A DNA stretch of 64,000 bases from Lachnospiraceae bacterium (GTDB taxonomy: Bacteria > Bacillota > Clostridia > Lachnospirales > Lachnospiraceae): assembly GCA_015057115.1 (NCBI GenBank), contig SVEZ01000001.1, positions 234,381 to 298,380 of the forward strand, read 5' to 3'. Positions 1 through 8,904 of this stretch are shown one piece after another. The notes under the pieces were generated by a model. The model did not search any database, was not told the DNA's origin, and was given only the letters and a program-made list of their open reading frames with translations. The translations under genes were made by a program, and so were the position numbers. Each line of letters starts with the position of its first letter. Within the stretch, counting starts at the first letter, position 1.

Positions 1-1297
1 CGTAATTCATAATGGAATCCCATTCATCGCCTCGCAACCAGGCGCTTGGATTACCGTAATGCTCTGCAATAATTACCGCATCCGGGTTTGCCTGTTTTAC
101 TACTTTTCGGAAACGTTTCCAGAAATAATGATTGTATTCCTCGCTGGTTCCCAAATCTGCTGCCACATCCAAACGCCACCCGTCTGCGTTATAGGGGGGA
201 GATACCCATTTTGCCGCGATTCGCATAATCTCATCTTCCAGCTGAATAGAGGTTTCATAGCTTAACTTCGGCAGAGTATCAAATCCCCACCAACCGTCAT
301 AACTCTTGTTATCCGGCCAATCATTGGGCTGGTGGAACAAAAAGTAATTCCGATAGGGGCTGTCCTCATAGCCGTAAGCACCTTTCTCGTAGCCCGGCTG
401 ATTGTCATAGATTTTCTCCCGATCCAACCACTTGTGGAAGGATCCGCAATGGTTAAAAACGCCATCCAGGATTACACGGATTCCCCGCTTGTGAGCTTCT
501 TCCACCAGTTTTGCAAACAGTTCATTGGAAGCTTCCAGATTCTCCTTTCGAGTCACCTTGCTGATATAGCGCTCCGCTTTCCGGTTATCCGTTTCCATCT
601 CCGACAAAAGACTTCCCTCTGCCTCTTTGATTACGCCAAAGTGAGGGTCAATATAGTCGTAGTCCTGAGTATCGTATTTATGGTAGGAAGGAGATACAAA
701 AAGCGGGTTAAAATAAATTGCCTCAATTCCCAGCTCCTCCAAATAATCCAGTTTCTTTATTACACCGGCAAGATCGCCGCCGTAAAATTCTCCCACATGA
801 CTGAAGGATGGATGTCTGCTCCACATTTCCACCTCATCGCTGTGAGCATAGTTATAATAGTATTCTCTTGTTTCCACATTATTTCCCGAATCTCCGTTGC
901 AAAATCGATCCGTAAAAATCTGGTACATTACCGCGCCCTCAATCCACTCCGGTGTATCAAAACCCGGCACCAGTTTAAAAGCGCTGTCCCATTCCGGATT
1001 GGGGCTGGCAAAATTACGCTGATAATAGCAGGTTTCGCAATCGCTTTGCACCTCAAACAGGTAACTACACTCTTTATTGGTCGCCCGCACCAGAACCGCA
1101 AAATAATCAAAACCGTTTTGGCTTTCCTTCTTCTCCATCTCCAGGCGCCGTCGGTTAAAATGCAGATACGCATGTTCCACATTTCCTTCCTCCGCCCTTA
1201 GCAGAATGGTTACTGCTTCATAAGGCATGACCTGGTTTGGAGTTATATATTCCGACGAACCATCGGAAAATAACGCTTCTTTATTAATTGTTCCCAT
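1..1297 (-). CDS. GH13 alpha-amylase family enzyme (neopullulanase/cyclomaltodextrinase type), 3' end cut by window edge
   Basis: Reading the minus strand from ATG at 1297 gives about 432 codons open to the window edge. The first ~115 residues look like a CBM34-type N-terminal beta domain; the catalytic barrel starts near YQIFTDRF. Three GH13 signatures are visible: DGVFNHCG (conserved region I), GWRLDVA (nucleophile Asp) and IIAEHYG (acid/base Glu). This is the organisation of neopullulanase, cyclomaltodextrinase or maltogenic amylase, which cleave alpha-1,4 (and some alpha-1,6) bonds of maltodextrins. No signal peptide is seen, so it probably acts in the cytoplasm on imported oligosaccharides. 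GGGAGG lies 5 bases before the ATG; another ATG one frame over stops at once. Family confident; exact substrate not. Confidence 0.85.
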   Translation of the reverse strand, partial: MGTINKEALFSDGSSEYITPNQVMPYEAVTILLRAEEGNVEHAYLHFNRRRLEMEKKESQNGFDYFAVLVRATNKECSYLFEVQSDCETCYYQRNFASPNPEWDSAFKLVPGFDTPEWIEGAVMYQIFTDRFCNGDSGNNVETREYYYNYAHSDEVEMWSRHPSFSHVGEFYGGDLAGVIKKLDYLEELGIEAIYFNPLFVSPSYHKYDTQDYDYIDPHFGVIKEAEGSLLSEMETDNRKAERYISKVTRKENLEASNELFAKLVEEAHKRGIRVILDGVFNHCGSFHKWLDREKIYDNQPGYEKGAYGYEDSPYRNYFLFHQPNDWPDNKSYDGWWGFDTLPKLSYETSIQLEDEIMRIAAKWVSPPYNADGWRLDVAADLGTSEEYNHYFWKRFRKVVKQANPDAVIIAEHYGNPSAWLRGDEWDSIMNY

Positions 1298-1385
1298 TCA
1301 TAACCTCCCGTCTTCTTCACCCACTGTCTGCAAACAGTATATCCAATAAATGTGTCAATTAGTAGACGGATTTGTGTTTTTTGCA

Positions 1386-1422
1386 AAGTAAAAAAAGACA
1401 ACCTGTCGATCGGTTGTCTTTT
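1386..1422 (-). terminator. Rho-independent terminator after ftsH / candidate sRNA
   Basis: On the minus strand an 11-bp stem AAAAGACAACC / GGTTGTCTTTT closes an 8-nt loop and is followed by a run of seven T. Confidence 0.85.
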
Positions 1423-1482
1423 AGGAGAAGGTATTTTTACTATGGGGTTAGCAAAAATTATATAATGTATTGGGGGGGGTTA
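1386..1482 (-). ncRNA. Candidate C-rich small RNA
   Basis: In the 285-bp gap between ftsH and the GH13 gene, the minus strand has a TATAAT -10 (plus 1488-1493), then about 95 nt ending at a strong Rho-independent terminator (1386-1422). The inferred RNA has three single-stranded C-rich stretches, around an eight-C run near its 5' end, AACCCC, and ACCTTCTCC, separated by AU-rich sequence. C-rich unpaired motifs next to a terminal hairpin are typical of Firmicutes sRNAs that pair with Shine-Dalgarno sites. It could instead be only the ftsH 3' UTR. No good -35 hexamer is evident. Novelty and function are inference. Confidence 0.4.
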
Positions 1483-1582
1483 CGCATATTATAATACCAC
1501 GGTGGCTTTTTGAAGTGTGCCCAAACTTTACAAAAAAACATTTGTCTTTTTGTGCAATTTGCACACACTTCACCCCCTGACA

Positions 1583-3424
1583 TTAGTTCTCAAATAATGC
1601 TTCAAACTCTTCCTTATTAATCTTCTCTTTCTCTATCAGCAAGTTCGCACATGCATGTAATACATCCATGTGGTCTGTGATAATCTGTTTGGCTTTTCCA
1701 TAGCACTCGTCAATGATGCGTTTTACTTCATTGTCGATGGTGGTTGCCACCTGCTCGCCATAGCCTCTGGTATGTGCCAAATCCCGTCCGATGAATACCT
1801 CATCGTCATCATCGCCGTAGCAAATCAATCCGATATCATCCGACATACCGTATTTGGTAACCATGTTCTTAGCCATCTTGGTTGCCTGCTTAATATCCTG
1901 GCTGGCTCCGGTAGTAATATCGCCAAAGATAAGCTCTTCTGCCACACGTCCGCCTAAATCCACGGTAATTTCCTGCAGCATCTCACCCTTGGTACTGAAC
2001 ATATTATCATGTTCATTCAATGGCATGGTGTAACCCGCCGCACTAGCTCCGGTAGGCACAATGGATACGGAATATACCGGTCCCACATCAGGAAGCAAAT
2101 GGAATAAAAGCGCATGACCGGCTTCATGGTAAGCTGTAATCTTCTTCTCTTTTTCGGAAACTACGCGGCTCTTCTTCTCCGCTCCGATTCCTACCTTCAC
2201 GAAACATCTCTGGATGTCCTGCATGGTAATGTAGGCGCGTTTTTCTTTTGCTGCGGCAATTGCTGCCTCATTCATAAGATTCTCTAAATCCGCTCCCACA
2301 AAGCCCGCAGTGGTCTGAGCGATTCGATCCAGATTCACATCATCGCCAAGAGGTTTGTTCTTGCAATGTACATCCAGAATCTCCCGTCTTGCTTTCACAT
2401 CAGGACGTCCCACATGCACCTTACGGTCAAAACGTCCCGGACGCATAATGGCGGGGTCCAAAATATCCACACGGTTGGTAGCTGCCATTACGATGATGCC
2501 TTCATTCACACCAAAACCATCCATTTCAACAAGGAGCTGGTTCAATGTCTGCTCACGCTCATCGTGGCCTCCACCCATACCGGTACCACGGCGTCTTGCA
2601 ACCGCGTCAATCTCATCTATAAATACAATACAGGGTGCGTTCTTCTTCGCTTCTTCAAATAAATCTCTTACACGGGAAGCACCCACACCTACGAACATCT
2701 CTACGAAATCCGAACCGGAAATGGAGAAAAACGGTACACCGGCTTCTCCGGCAATAGCTTTGGCCAGTAATGTTTTACCGGTTCCCGGAGGGCCTACAAG
2801 AATAACACCCTTCGGAATACGTGCTCCCAAATCCGTATACTTCTGAGGGAACTTCAGGAAATCAACAATTTCCTCCAATTCCTCTTTCTCTTCCTTCAGT
2901 CCGGCAACGCTGCCGAAGTTAATTTTGCTTACATCGTCTTTGTGCATCTTCGCATGGCTCTTACCGAAATCCGCCATCCGGCTTCCTCCGCCTGCCGCCG
3001 CATTCTGACGATTCATCATAATCACAAATAAGATAAACATTGCTCCGAAGACCAATAGCAGCGGCAGCAAATCTTTCAGAAAGCTTTCTGCCGGCACCGC
3101 ACTTAAAGTGTAGCGGGTAAAGCCCTGCTCCTCCATCATCTTCTGAGCTTCATTAACGTTGGATACTTCCAACAGACGAACCTCTGTGGTATCCTTGCCG
3201 TCATCGTCTCTGGTAGCAACCACTACCTTCAATGTTCCGGTTGGGACATCCCGGCTCTGCTCTACTTCTACGCTTAAGACTTTATTCTGCTTAATGTCCT
3301 CGATGAACTGGGTCTTGGAGTACACTTCATCTCTTCCCACCTGGCTATCGAAAAAGTACCAGATAGCCACAATGACCAGAACAAGCAAAATGTAAATCGT
3401 TACGCCTCGCGCTTGTCTCTTCAA
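1583..3424 (-). CDS. ftsH: ATP-dependent zinc metalloprotease FtsH
   Basis: Membrane-anchored AAA+ protease that degrades misassembled membrane proteins and short-lived regulators. 613 aa, normal length. TM1 about residues 9-26, extracellular domain, TM2 about 119-137; Walker A GPPGTGKT at 211-218, Walker B IVFIDEID at 266-273, arginine-rich second region of homology near 320-335, zinc site HEAGH at 433-437. The start is TTG (plus CAA 3422-3424): AGGAGG lies 8-9 bases upstream and no in-frame ATG fits. The hpt stop codon is within this ribosome site, so translation is probably coupled. Last gene of spoIIE-tilS-hpt-ftsH, as in B. subtilis. Confidence 0.97.
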   Translation of the reverse strand: MKRQARGVTIYILLVLVIVAIWYFFDSQVGRDEVYSKTQFIEDIKQNKVLSVEVEQSRDVPTGTLKVVVATRDDDGKDTTEVRLLEVSNVNEAQKMMEEQGFTRYTLSAVPAESFLKDLLPLLLVFGAMFILFVIMMNRQNAAAGGGSRMADFGKSHAKMHKDDVSKINFGSVAGLKEEKEELEEIVDFLKFPQKYTDLGARIPKGVILVGPPGTGKTLLAKAIAGEAGVPFFSISGSDFVEMFVGVGASRVRDLFEEAKKNAPCIVFIDEIDAVARRRGTGMGGGHDEREQTLNQLLVEMDGFGVNEGIIVMAATNRVDILDPAIMRPGRFDRKVHVGRPDVKARREILDVHCKNKPLGDDVNLDRIAQTTAGFVGADLENLMNEAAIAAAKEKRAYITMQDIQRCFVKVGIGAEKKSRVVSEKEKKITAYHEAGHALLFHLLPDVGPVYSVSIVPTGASAAGYTMPLNEHDNMFSTKGEMLQEITVDLGGRVAEELIFGDITTGASQDIKQATKMAKNMVTKYGMSDDIGLICYGDDDDEVFIGRDLAHTRGYGEQVATTIDNEVKRIIDECYGKAKQIITDHMDVLHACANLLIEKEKINKEEFEALFEN

Positions 3425-3436
3425 CTTCTTTTCCTC

Positions 3437-3967
3437 CTAGTCCTCGTCAAGTTCCACAACACCGATGTACGGCAGATTGCGGTAACGCTGAGCATAGTCA
3501 AGACCATAGCCCACCACAAATTCATCCGGAATGTTAAAAGCGGTATAATCTACCTCTACCGGCTTCACTCTACGCTCCGGCTTATCTAAAAGTGTACATA
3601 AGTGAAGACTTGCAGGTTTCCGGTTCTTTAAAATCTCAAGCAGATAGCTTAAGGTTCTTCCGGAATCGATAATATCTTCCACTACCAATACATCTTTGCC
3701 CTCAATAGGTTCATCCAAATCCTTCACGATCTTTACAACACCGCTGGATTTGGTATCATTTCCATAGCTGCTTACGGACATAAAGTCCATGGATACCGGA
3801 ACAGTAATACGCTTAGCAAGCTCACACATAAAAAATACGCCGCCCTTTAATACACAAATCAGGTGTACCTCCTTGCCGGCATAATCTTTACTGATCTGAG
3901 CGCCAAGTTCAGCAATCTTCTGATCTACAGCCTGTTCATCAATCAGTACTCTTATTTTTTCACTCAT
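3437..3967 (-). CDS. hpt: Hypoxanthine phosphoribosyltransferase
   Basis: Purine salvage: transfers phosphoribosyl from PRPP to hypoxanthine/guanine. 176 aa, typical length. The PRPP-binding motif VVEDIIDSGRTL is near residues 96-107 and the flexible-loop region SSYGNDTKSSG near 66-76. Its start overlaps the tilS stop by 8 bases and its stop sits 12 bases before the ftsH start, consistent with one transcript. In B. subtilis HprT and TilS are reported to interact and affect ftsH expression; whether that holds here is not shown by the sequence. Confidence 0.96.
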   Translation of the reverse strand: MSEKIRVLIDEQAVDQKIAELGAQISKDYAGKEVHLICVLKGGVFFMCELAKRITVPVSMDFMSVSSYGNDTKSSGVVKIVKDLDEPIEGKDVLVVEDIIDSGRTLSYLLEILKNRKPASLHLCTLLDKPERRVKPVEVDYTAFNIPDEFVVGYGLDYAQRYRNLPYIGVVELDED

Positions 3968-5366
3968 CTGTCTTGTCTCCTTTATCTATACTTATTTCCA
4001 TAATCCGTCTTGTTGCCCCGGTCACCTTGGCATCCTCTGCCATGCGCCTTCCCAATACCCAGAAAACATGAGATTCACTTGCCAGCACAAGCTGTTCTTC
4101 CCGCTGCTTCTTGGGAATCTTCTCATCAACGAAGAATTTCTTTATGGTTTTCTTATGTCCGACTGCATCCATCACGAAAAAATCCTCCGGCTGGCAGTAT
4201 CGGACTTCAAGTTTATTTTTTATTATATCATAATCCATCCATTTGGTACAACTTTTCTCCGGAATTTCGGAAATTCTCTCGTTTTTTTCAAAAATTCGCA
4301 CAGACAGTCGGCTTCCATCCGGTAAAACCAGGTTTTCCTCCCCGAAAATCGGCTTCTTAAACCCCGGTCGTTCCTTTTTCTCACCTTGTTCTTGTGCTGC
4401 CTCTGTTCTGTATAGTCTTACACCTTCGTATTCCCGCTCGCCCCTGATTTGGTATGGTAGCATGATAAAACTCCCCACCTGGCTGCCAAACAGCCTTAAA
4501 ACCGCTTCTACGTGCTGTCCGGTAAGGTCCTTCTTCTGCCCTGCCAAATCGGACAGGCACTTACGAACCACCTGCTGCCGGATATAAATCGGTTCCTGCA
4601 CAATTTCCCCACCGATTCTCAAATCCGCTCCTTCTTTCCCAACATAGTTTAAAAGCGCCGCAGCTTCCGCTTTTTGCAAAACCTCGTCTGCCTGACGTAA
4701 TCGATTTGCCGTTCTGAAAAAGTGCTCTACCGCCCCTTCGTTTACGGATTCCAGTATAGGGATTATCTCTTTTCGAATCCGGTTTCTTGTATACACCGTA
4801 TCTTCGTTGGTGGCATCTATGCAAAATTGAAGCTTTTCGTTTTTCAAATACTCTTCAATCTCCGCCTTCGTTACACATAAAAGCGGGCGGATCAGCTGAC
4901 CGCTTACGGGCTCCATGGGATACAATCCCTTGATTCCGCAGCCCCTGCACAAAAAGAAAAGCATGGTCTCCATTAAATCATTGGCGTGGTGCGCCACCGC
5001 GATCTTCGCTCCTCCAATTCGTTCTGCCCCCTCATACAGCGCCTCGTACCGAAGCTTTCTTGCAGCCTCCTCCATGGACAGCCCCTCTTTTTTTGCATAA
5101 GCAGGCACCTCAAGTCTCACACTTTTACAAGGAATCTCCCACCGGGCACAAAGGTCTTCCACAAATTCCATGTCCTGCACTGACTCCTCTTTACGAATGC
5201 CATGCTCCACATGCAAGACCCGCAGCGTAAAAGGTATCTCCTTTCGGAATTCCCGCAATAAAGAAAGCAAACAAACGGAGTCGCCGCCGCCGGATACTCC
5301 CACCAAAACACTGTCGCCTTCTAGAATCATGTTGTATTCCCGAATATAATCCAAAACTTTTTTCAT
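3960..5366 (-). CDS. tilS: tRNA(Ile)-lysidine synthetase
   Basis: Essential enzyme that converts the wobble cytidine of tRNA-Ile(CAU) to lysidine using ATP and lysine. 468 aa, normal for the full-length form with C-terminal domains. The N-type PP-loop SGGGDSVC is at about residues 25-32; the conserved HHANDLMETMLFFLCRG segment follows near 130, then the central TilS substrate-binding domain and a C-terminal domain (RYCQPEDFF region). The start is 3 bases after the spoIIE stop. Confidence 0.95.
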   Translation of the reverse strand: MKKVLDYIREYNMILEGDSVLVGVSGGGDSVCLLSLLREFRKEIPFTLRVLHVEHGIRKEESVQDMEFVEDLCARWEIPCKSVRLEVPAYAKKEGLSMEEAARKLRYEALYEGAERIGGAKIAVAHHANDLMETMLFFLCRGCGIKGLYPMEPVSGQLIRPLLCVTKAEIEEYLKNEKLQFCIDATNEDTVYTRNRIRKEIIPILESVNEGAVEHFFRTANRLRQADEVLQKAEAAALLNYVGKEGADLRIGGEIVQEPIYIRQQVVRKCLSDLAGQKKDLTGQHVEAVLRLFGSQVGSFIMLPYQIRGEREYEGVRLYRTEAAQEQGEKKERPGFKKPIFGEENLVLPDGSRLSVRIFEKNERISEIPEKSCTKWMDYDIIKNKLEVRYCQPEDFFVMDAVGHKKTIKKFFVDEKIPKKQREEQLVLASESHVFWVLGRRMAEDAKVTGATRRIMEISIDKGDKTDE

Positions 5367-5369
5367 TCG

Positions 5370-6950
5370 CTATCGTTCACGGATTCCTGCCACCAATACC
5401 ATACAGTCGTCCGCTCTTTCTCCTTTTGTCTCTTTCACAATCTTTAATATCTGTTCCGCCATGGCTCCCGGATTTCCCTTTGGCAGCATCATAAGCAACT
5501 GCCTCATGGCCTCTTCCGGGTCATCCCCGGCCAAGGCATCCAGCACTCCGTCGGAAGCCATAATAAGATAATCGCCGTGATACAGTTTTTTTGCCGCCGG
5601 CACACCCGGGCTTTGTGCAAAAGCGCCTGCCGGCAACGCTCTTTCCTCCGGCTGGTCTATCTTATCTACCTGATTTTTGTGGATTACAAAACTGGCGGGT
5701 GCTCCCATTTTATAAAATAAAGCCTCCCCGGTAAATTCATCAATCTCGCACAAATCCACCGTAGCCAAAAAGCCTTCCTCGCTCTGTCCAGCCAAGCAGC
5801 CATTACTCATGTTTAAAGCATCCGCAGCCGAAAAACCTGCACTTAAAAGTTCCTCTATTAACTCTAGCACCCTTTCGCTCTGACGGCAAGCAGTTTGTCC
5901 GCTTCCCAACCCATCGGAAAGCATTACAAAGGTTTTTCCGTCCTCCCGACGCAGTACCGAAAAATTGTCCCCGCAAGGTTCCGAATACTCTTTGCTTTCT
6001 CCTTCCGCAAAAAATCGAACCGTAAATCGTCCTCTTTCCCGCAGCAACAACTCCTGCTCCTTATCCGTCAAATAGGGCTCTCCTTCCTCCGCCACCAGAA
6101 AGGATGTACCAAATACCTGCTGTGCCATGCGGGCAACAGCCTTTTTACTGATTTGGTTAGGCTTCTTTGCGCCTGCATATAACAAAAGCATCCCCCGTCC
6201 TTCTTCATCCTCCAAATAGCTGTACCGACTGCTTTTCACTCCTTTTTCCCACAAAAGATATTCCAGCCGGCGAATTTCCCCTGCCTTATCCGGACAGGAA
6301 AACTCCCGCTCCTTTAAACACTGGTTTAATGCCCCGGCAATGGCTCGCAGTCCTTCCTGCACCACAGTCGTTCCCTCTTTTTCCAATTCCGCGCAGGATG
6401 CCAGGCAGGTCTTGGTGGCAGGGTGCAGACTGTCTGCCATTTTTTCCACCGCGCGAACGTAACCTTTCAGTCGCCCATCCTTTGGAGCAGGCGCTACCCG
6501 ACAGGTGGTAAACAGGCTTCGTCGATCCGTAAGCATCCCATGTGCCAATTCCTTGAAGCAAAAAACGGTTCCCATTGTAAATGCCGCCTCCAACCCAATG
6601 ACACAGGCGCCGTATCGACTAATATGAAACCATTCTCCCGCCATACCCACCAGAGTAACGCAGACGCCTGCCAAGATTCCGCACACCGGCGTACTCACCG
6701 CTCCCCTATTTCTTCTTATCAGAAATTCTCCCATTAGGATTGCCCCGCCGATGGCAAGGTATTTTACTCCGACAACATACGGAACGAACATACTTAATCC
6801 CAGCCCCATGCTTAGGAATAATAGAGGCGCAGGCAGTGCCTCGCTTCCCAGAATGGCCACCACTCCCGGCAGAAAGGGATTGGCTCCCACCACTTTCACT
6901 GCAGTAAGCGCCACCAGAGCTGCGTAACATAACAATTGCTTTTTTCTCAT
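5370..6950 (-). CDS. spoIIE: Stage II sporulation protein E (PP2C-type phosphatase), short form
   Basis: SpoIIE dephosphorylates SpoIIAA and so activates sigma-F in the forespore. The C-terminal ~200 residues form the PP2C-like domain (MLSDGLGSGQ, then LIMASDGVLD). The N-terminal ~140 residues hold about five hydrophobic segments. At 526 aa it is clearly shorter than the ~830-aa B. subtilis protein with ten TM segments. I place the start at ATG 6950, preceded by GAGGAGG; a longer ORF to 7061 would run through the promoter. Position between divIC and tilS is the classical one. Function confident from domain plus context. Confidence 0.93.
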   Translation of the reverse strand: MRKKQLLCYAALVALTAVKVVGANPFLPGVVAILGSEALPAPLLFLSMGLGLSMFVPYVVGVKYLAIGGAILMGEFLIRRNRGAVSTPVCGILAGVCVTLVGMAGEWFHISRYGACVIGLEAAFTMGTVFCFKELAHGMLTDRRSLFTTCRVAPAPKDGRLKGYVRAVEKMADSLHPATKTCLASCAELEKEGTTVVQEGLRAIAGALNQCLKEREFSCPDKAGEIRRLEYLLWEKGVKSSRYSYLEDEEGRGMLLLYAGAKKPNQISKKAVARMAQQVFGTSFLVAEEGEPYLTDKEQELLLRERGRFTVRFFAEGESKEYSEPCGDNFSVLRREDGKTFVMLSDGLGSGQTACRQSERVLELIEELLSAGFSAADALNMSNGCLAGQSEEGFLATVDLCEIDEFTGEALFYKMGAPASFVIHKNQVDKIDQPEERALPAGAFAQSPGVPAAKKLYHGDYLIMASDGVLDALAGDDPEEAMRQLLMMLPKGNPGAMAEQILKIVKETKGERADDCMVLVAGIRER

Positions 6951-6980
6951 ACTTTTCCTCCTCACTTGATGATGAGGCTC

Positions 6981-7047
6981 ATTATAAGAAAATTCCCTCC
7001 ACCCCTTTGTCAAATTCGGGAAGCGGTCATTAAATCTTTTTGACAAA
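6981..7047 (-). promoter_or_regulatory. spoIIE promoter with two 0A boxes
   Basis: On the minus strand a TATAAT -10 (plus 6981-6986) is preceded by TTGACA (plus 7008-7013) with 21 bp between, instead of 17. Two 9-mers match the Spo0A box TTTGTCRAA: one on the plus strand at 7006-7014 overlapping the -35, one on the minus strand at 7039-7047. B. subtilis spoIIE and spoIIG promoters have the same over-long 21-22 bp spacing and 0A boxes, so Spo0A~P activation of sigma-A polymerase is the likely mode. Confidence 0.75.
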
Positions 7048-7084
7048 TTCTCCCTTCCCAAAGTCCTTTAAGTTCCTGCAGCCG

Positions 7085-7119
7085 TTAAAAAAGACCTATA
7101 GGCTCGGCCTACAGGTCTA
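7085..7119 (-). terminator. Terminator after divIC
   Basis: On the minus strand a 12-bp stem AGACCTGTAGGC / GCCTATAGGTCT (one G-T pair, 3-nt loop) followed by six T. It separates the hup-divIC block from spoIIE. Confidence 0.85.
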
Positions 7120-7132
7120 ACTTACACATTCT

Positions 7133-7426
7133 TTAATGATCTGATTTAAAGATAATCTCGTTCTTAAATACCATTCCCAGCTTCTCGCGAGCCATCTGCT
7201 CCACATACTCCATGGTCTTGGTAAATTCCTCCAGGGTGGAAAGGTCATCCTTACGCTCTACCTGTGCTTCATACTGCTCTTCCAACGCCTCCTTCTTCTC
7301 AATACAGGCAACGTTCTTCCGATACAGCTTTATCACGTTAAAGCCAAGCACTACTACGACCAGTAACAGTACCAAGGTCACGATTCGCGTCGTATATTTC
7401 TTTTTTTTCTTCGCTCTTCGACCCAT
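7133..7426 (-). CDS. divIC: Septum formation initiator, DivIC/FtsB family
   Basis: Small bitopic divisome protein. 97 aa: basic N-terminus (RRAKKKKK), one TM segment about residues 15-33, then a coiled-coil stretch and a REKLGMV tail typical of the DivIC/FtsB family. ATG 7426 is chosen because GGAGG lies 6 bases upstream; an ATG four codons earlier overlaps that site. Between yabQ and spoIIE as in B. subtilis. Confidence 0.9.
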   Translation of the reverse strand: MGRRAKKKKKYTTRIVTLVLLLVVVVLGFNVIKLYRKNVACIEKKEALEEQYEAQVERKDDLSTLEEFTKTMEYVEQMAREKLGMVFKNEIIFKSDH

Positions 7427-7472
7427 ATTTCCTCCCATAGTTACTTCATTTGCTTTTTATTGTAATCACAAT

Positions 7473-7820
7473 TTATGATTTGTGCAATACCTTTTTCCAT
7501 TTTGATTTACATTTTTCTGCAAAAGTTGTAACCCTTTTCCCCATCAGACCATAGGTAAGACCCATCCCCAGCGCTGTACTCCCCAGAGAATAAAAGCGAA
7601 GCGCTCCTTCATTCAGTAAAAAAAGCAGAGTAAAGATTCCCATGGATGCCACCATCCAAAAAAGAGCGTCCTCTGCAACCACTGCTCCGCGTTTGTGGGG
7701 AATCCACACCCGCATAATCAGAAACAGACTGTAACCGGCCATAAGAAGAATTCCAAGTGCAAAGCTTAGGACCAGCAATTTCAGTTCCCCTCCGATGGAT
7801 GGCTGAATCTGTATGACCAT
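7473..7820 (-). CDS. yabQ: Spore cortex biosynthesis protein YabQ
   Basis: 115 aa with three or four predicted membrane segments (about residues 12-36, 50-66, 72-92) and a basic tail. In B. subtilis YabQ is a sigma-E-dependent integral membrane protein of the outer forespore membrane needed for cortex formation. It abuts yabP directly (stop 7821, start 7820), so the two are co-translated. Identified from membrane pattern and position. Confidence 0.88.
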   Translation of the reverse strand: MVIQIQPSIGGELKLLVLSFALGILLMAGYSLFLIMRVWIPHKRGAVVAEDALFWMVASMGIFTLLFLLNEGALRFYSLGSTALGMGLTYGLMGKRVTTFAEKCKSKWKKVLHKS

Positions 7821-8084
7821 CTAGGAAAACAGGCGGCCGAACAATCCCGCTCCTCCTTTTTCAAATGCCGGGGCATCGCTGTAGCTTAAGCTGTCCATGG
7901 TTCCTTCCATCTCCACTTCTCCCTTTTCCAGGCTCAGTCGGGTGACATGAAGATCCGATCCTTTTATGTGTAACATTCCAATCTCCGTCTCCAGCAAAAC
8001 CTCATTTAAATCAAAACGGATTACATCCACTATCCCGCACAGGGAAAGCATTTTTCTATCCTGTAAACTTAACCGGTGTTCCAT
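7821..8084 (-). CDS. yabP: Sporulation protein YabP
   Basis: 87-aa soluble protein of the YabP/YqfC family. The family pattern is visible: RLSLQDRKMLSLCGIVDV, then LETEIGMLHIKG and LSLEKGEVEMEG. In Bacillus it is made in the mother cell with YabQ. The 91-bp gap before it contains no convincing sigma-E promoter that I can define by eye. Confidence 0.9.
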   Translation of the reverse strand: MEHRLSLQDRKMLSLCGIVDVIRFDLNEVLLETEIGMLHIKGSDLHVTRLSLEKGEVEMEGTMDSLSYSDAPAFEKGGAGLFGRLFS

Positions 8085-8175
8085 TGTGCTTCTTCCTTTC
8101 TTCTATTCGGCAGTGCCACAAGCCTCTTTGATAAAACCTATGTGACGCTTTTCCAAAATAGAACCGAAAAAGCTT

Positions 8176-8415
8176 TTACAGATAACGGAACAGTTCCTTT
8201 GCTTCTTCCTTACGGGAAGTATCCGCGATTTCAAGAACCTCTACCCGCACCGGTTTGCTTCCGAACTGAATCTCAATGATATCCCCCGGCTTTACGGACA
8301 GGGATGCTCTTGCCACTTTATCGTTTACCAACACACGTCCCGCATCGCAGGCTTCGTTTGCCACGGTTCTCCGCTTAATTAAGCGGGACACCTTCAAAAA
8401 TTTATCAAGTCTCAT
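8176..8415 (-). CDS. rqcP: S4-domain RNA-binding protein RqcP (YabO)
   Basis: 79 aa, almost entirely an S4 domain: MRLDKFLKVSRLIKRRTVANEAC followed by GRVLVNDKVA. The Firmicutes homologue RqcP works with RqcH in ribosome-associated quality control, helping add alanine tails to stalled nascent chains. AGGAG stands 8 bases before the ATG. Lies between hup and yabP as in B. subtilis. Confidence 0.92.
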   Translation of the reverse strand: MRLDKFLKVSRLIKRRTVANEACDAGRVLVNDKVARASLSVKPGDIIEIQFGSKPVRVEVLEIADTSRKEEAKELFRYL

Positions 8416-8431
8416 ATTCCACTCCTTTTAT

Positions 8432-8463
8432 GAAAAAAGAAAGGCAGGTCCAAAGACCTGCCA
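8432..8463 (-). terminator. Terminator after hup
   Basis: On the minus strand GGCAGGTC-TTTG-GACCTGCC followed by TTTCTTTTTT. It lies between hup and rqcP, so it probably attenuates transcription into the spore genes. Confidence 0.85.
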
Positions 8464-8480
8464 AGGTTCGTTACATAAAA

Positions 8481-8756
8481 CTATGCATTCACCATGTCTT
8501 TTAATGCTTTACCAGCTTTGAACTTAGGTGCCTTGGAAGCTGGGATGCTCATTTCTGCACCAGTCTGCGGGTTTCTACCAGTTCTGGCAGCTCTCTCAGA
8601 AACTTCAAAGGTTCCGAAGCCTACTAACTGTACTTTCTCACCTTTCTTCATTTCCTCAGCAACAACCTCGGTAAATGCTTTTAATGCCTTTTCAGCATCT
8701 TTTTTGGAAATTTCAGCTTTGTCAGCCATTACAGCTACTAATTCTGCTTTGTTCAT
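8481..8756 (-). CDS. hup: HU-family DNA-binding protein
   Basis: 91-aa histone-like protein that bends and compacts DNA. It shows the HU signature [21 protein letters not shown] and the start MNKAELV. A longer reading frame begins at 8801, but the true start is ATG 8756 with GAGGAGG 8 bases upstream. It has its own strong promoter and terminator, fitting high-level expression. Confidence 0.96.
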   Translation of the reverse strand: MNKAELVAVMADKAEISKKDAEKALKAFTEVVAEEMKKGEKVQLVGFGTFEVSERAARTGRNPQTGAEMSIPASKAPKFKAGKALKDMVNA

Positions 8757-8818
8757 TTTAAGTTCCTCCTCATTGAATTCATAATACTGTAAGACACGCA
8801 ATATTATTCATAAGTTTA

Positions 8819-8847
8819 TTTATAAATGGTTTTTTGCGATTTGTCAA
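8819..8847 (-). promoter_or_regulatory. hup promoter
   Basis: Minus strand TTGACA (plus 8842-8847), 17-bp spacer, TATAAA (plus 8819-8824): near-consensus sigma-A promoter. An inverted repeat GCGATTT / AAATCGC flanks the -35. Confidence 0.75.
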
Positions 8848-8904
8848 GAAAAATCGCCTATTTCTGCAATCTTTTTGTAAAAAATCCGTTATATTTGCTG
8901 TTTC

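Noticed and set aside
332..1201. 289-codon plus-strand ORF
   Set aside because: Antisense to the GH13 gene, whose active-site motifs are clear on the minus strand; no ribosome site.
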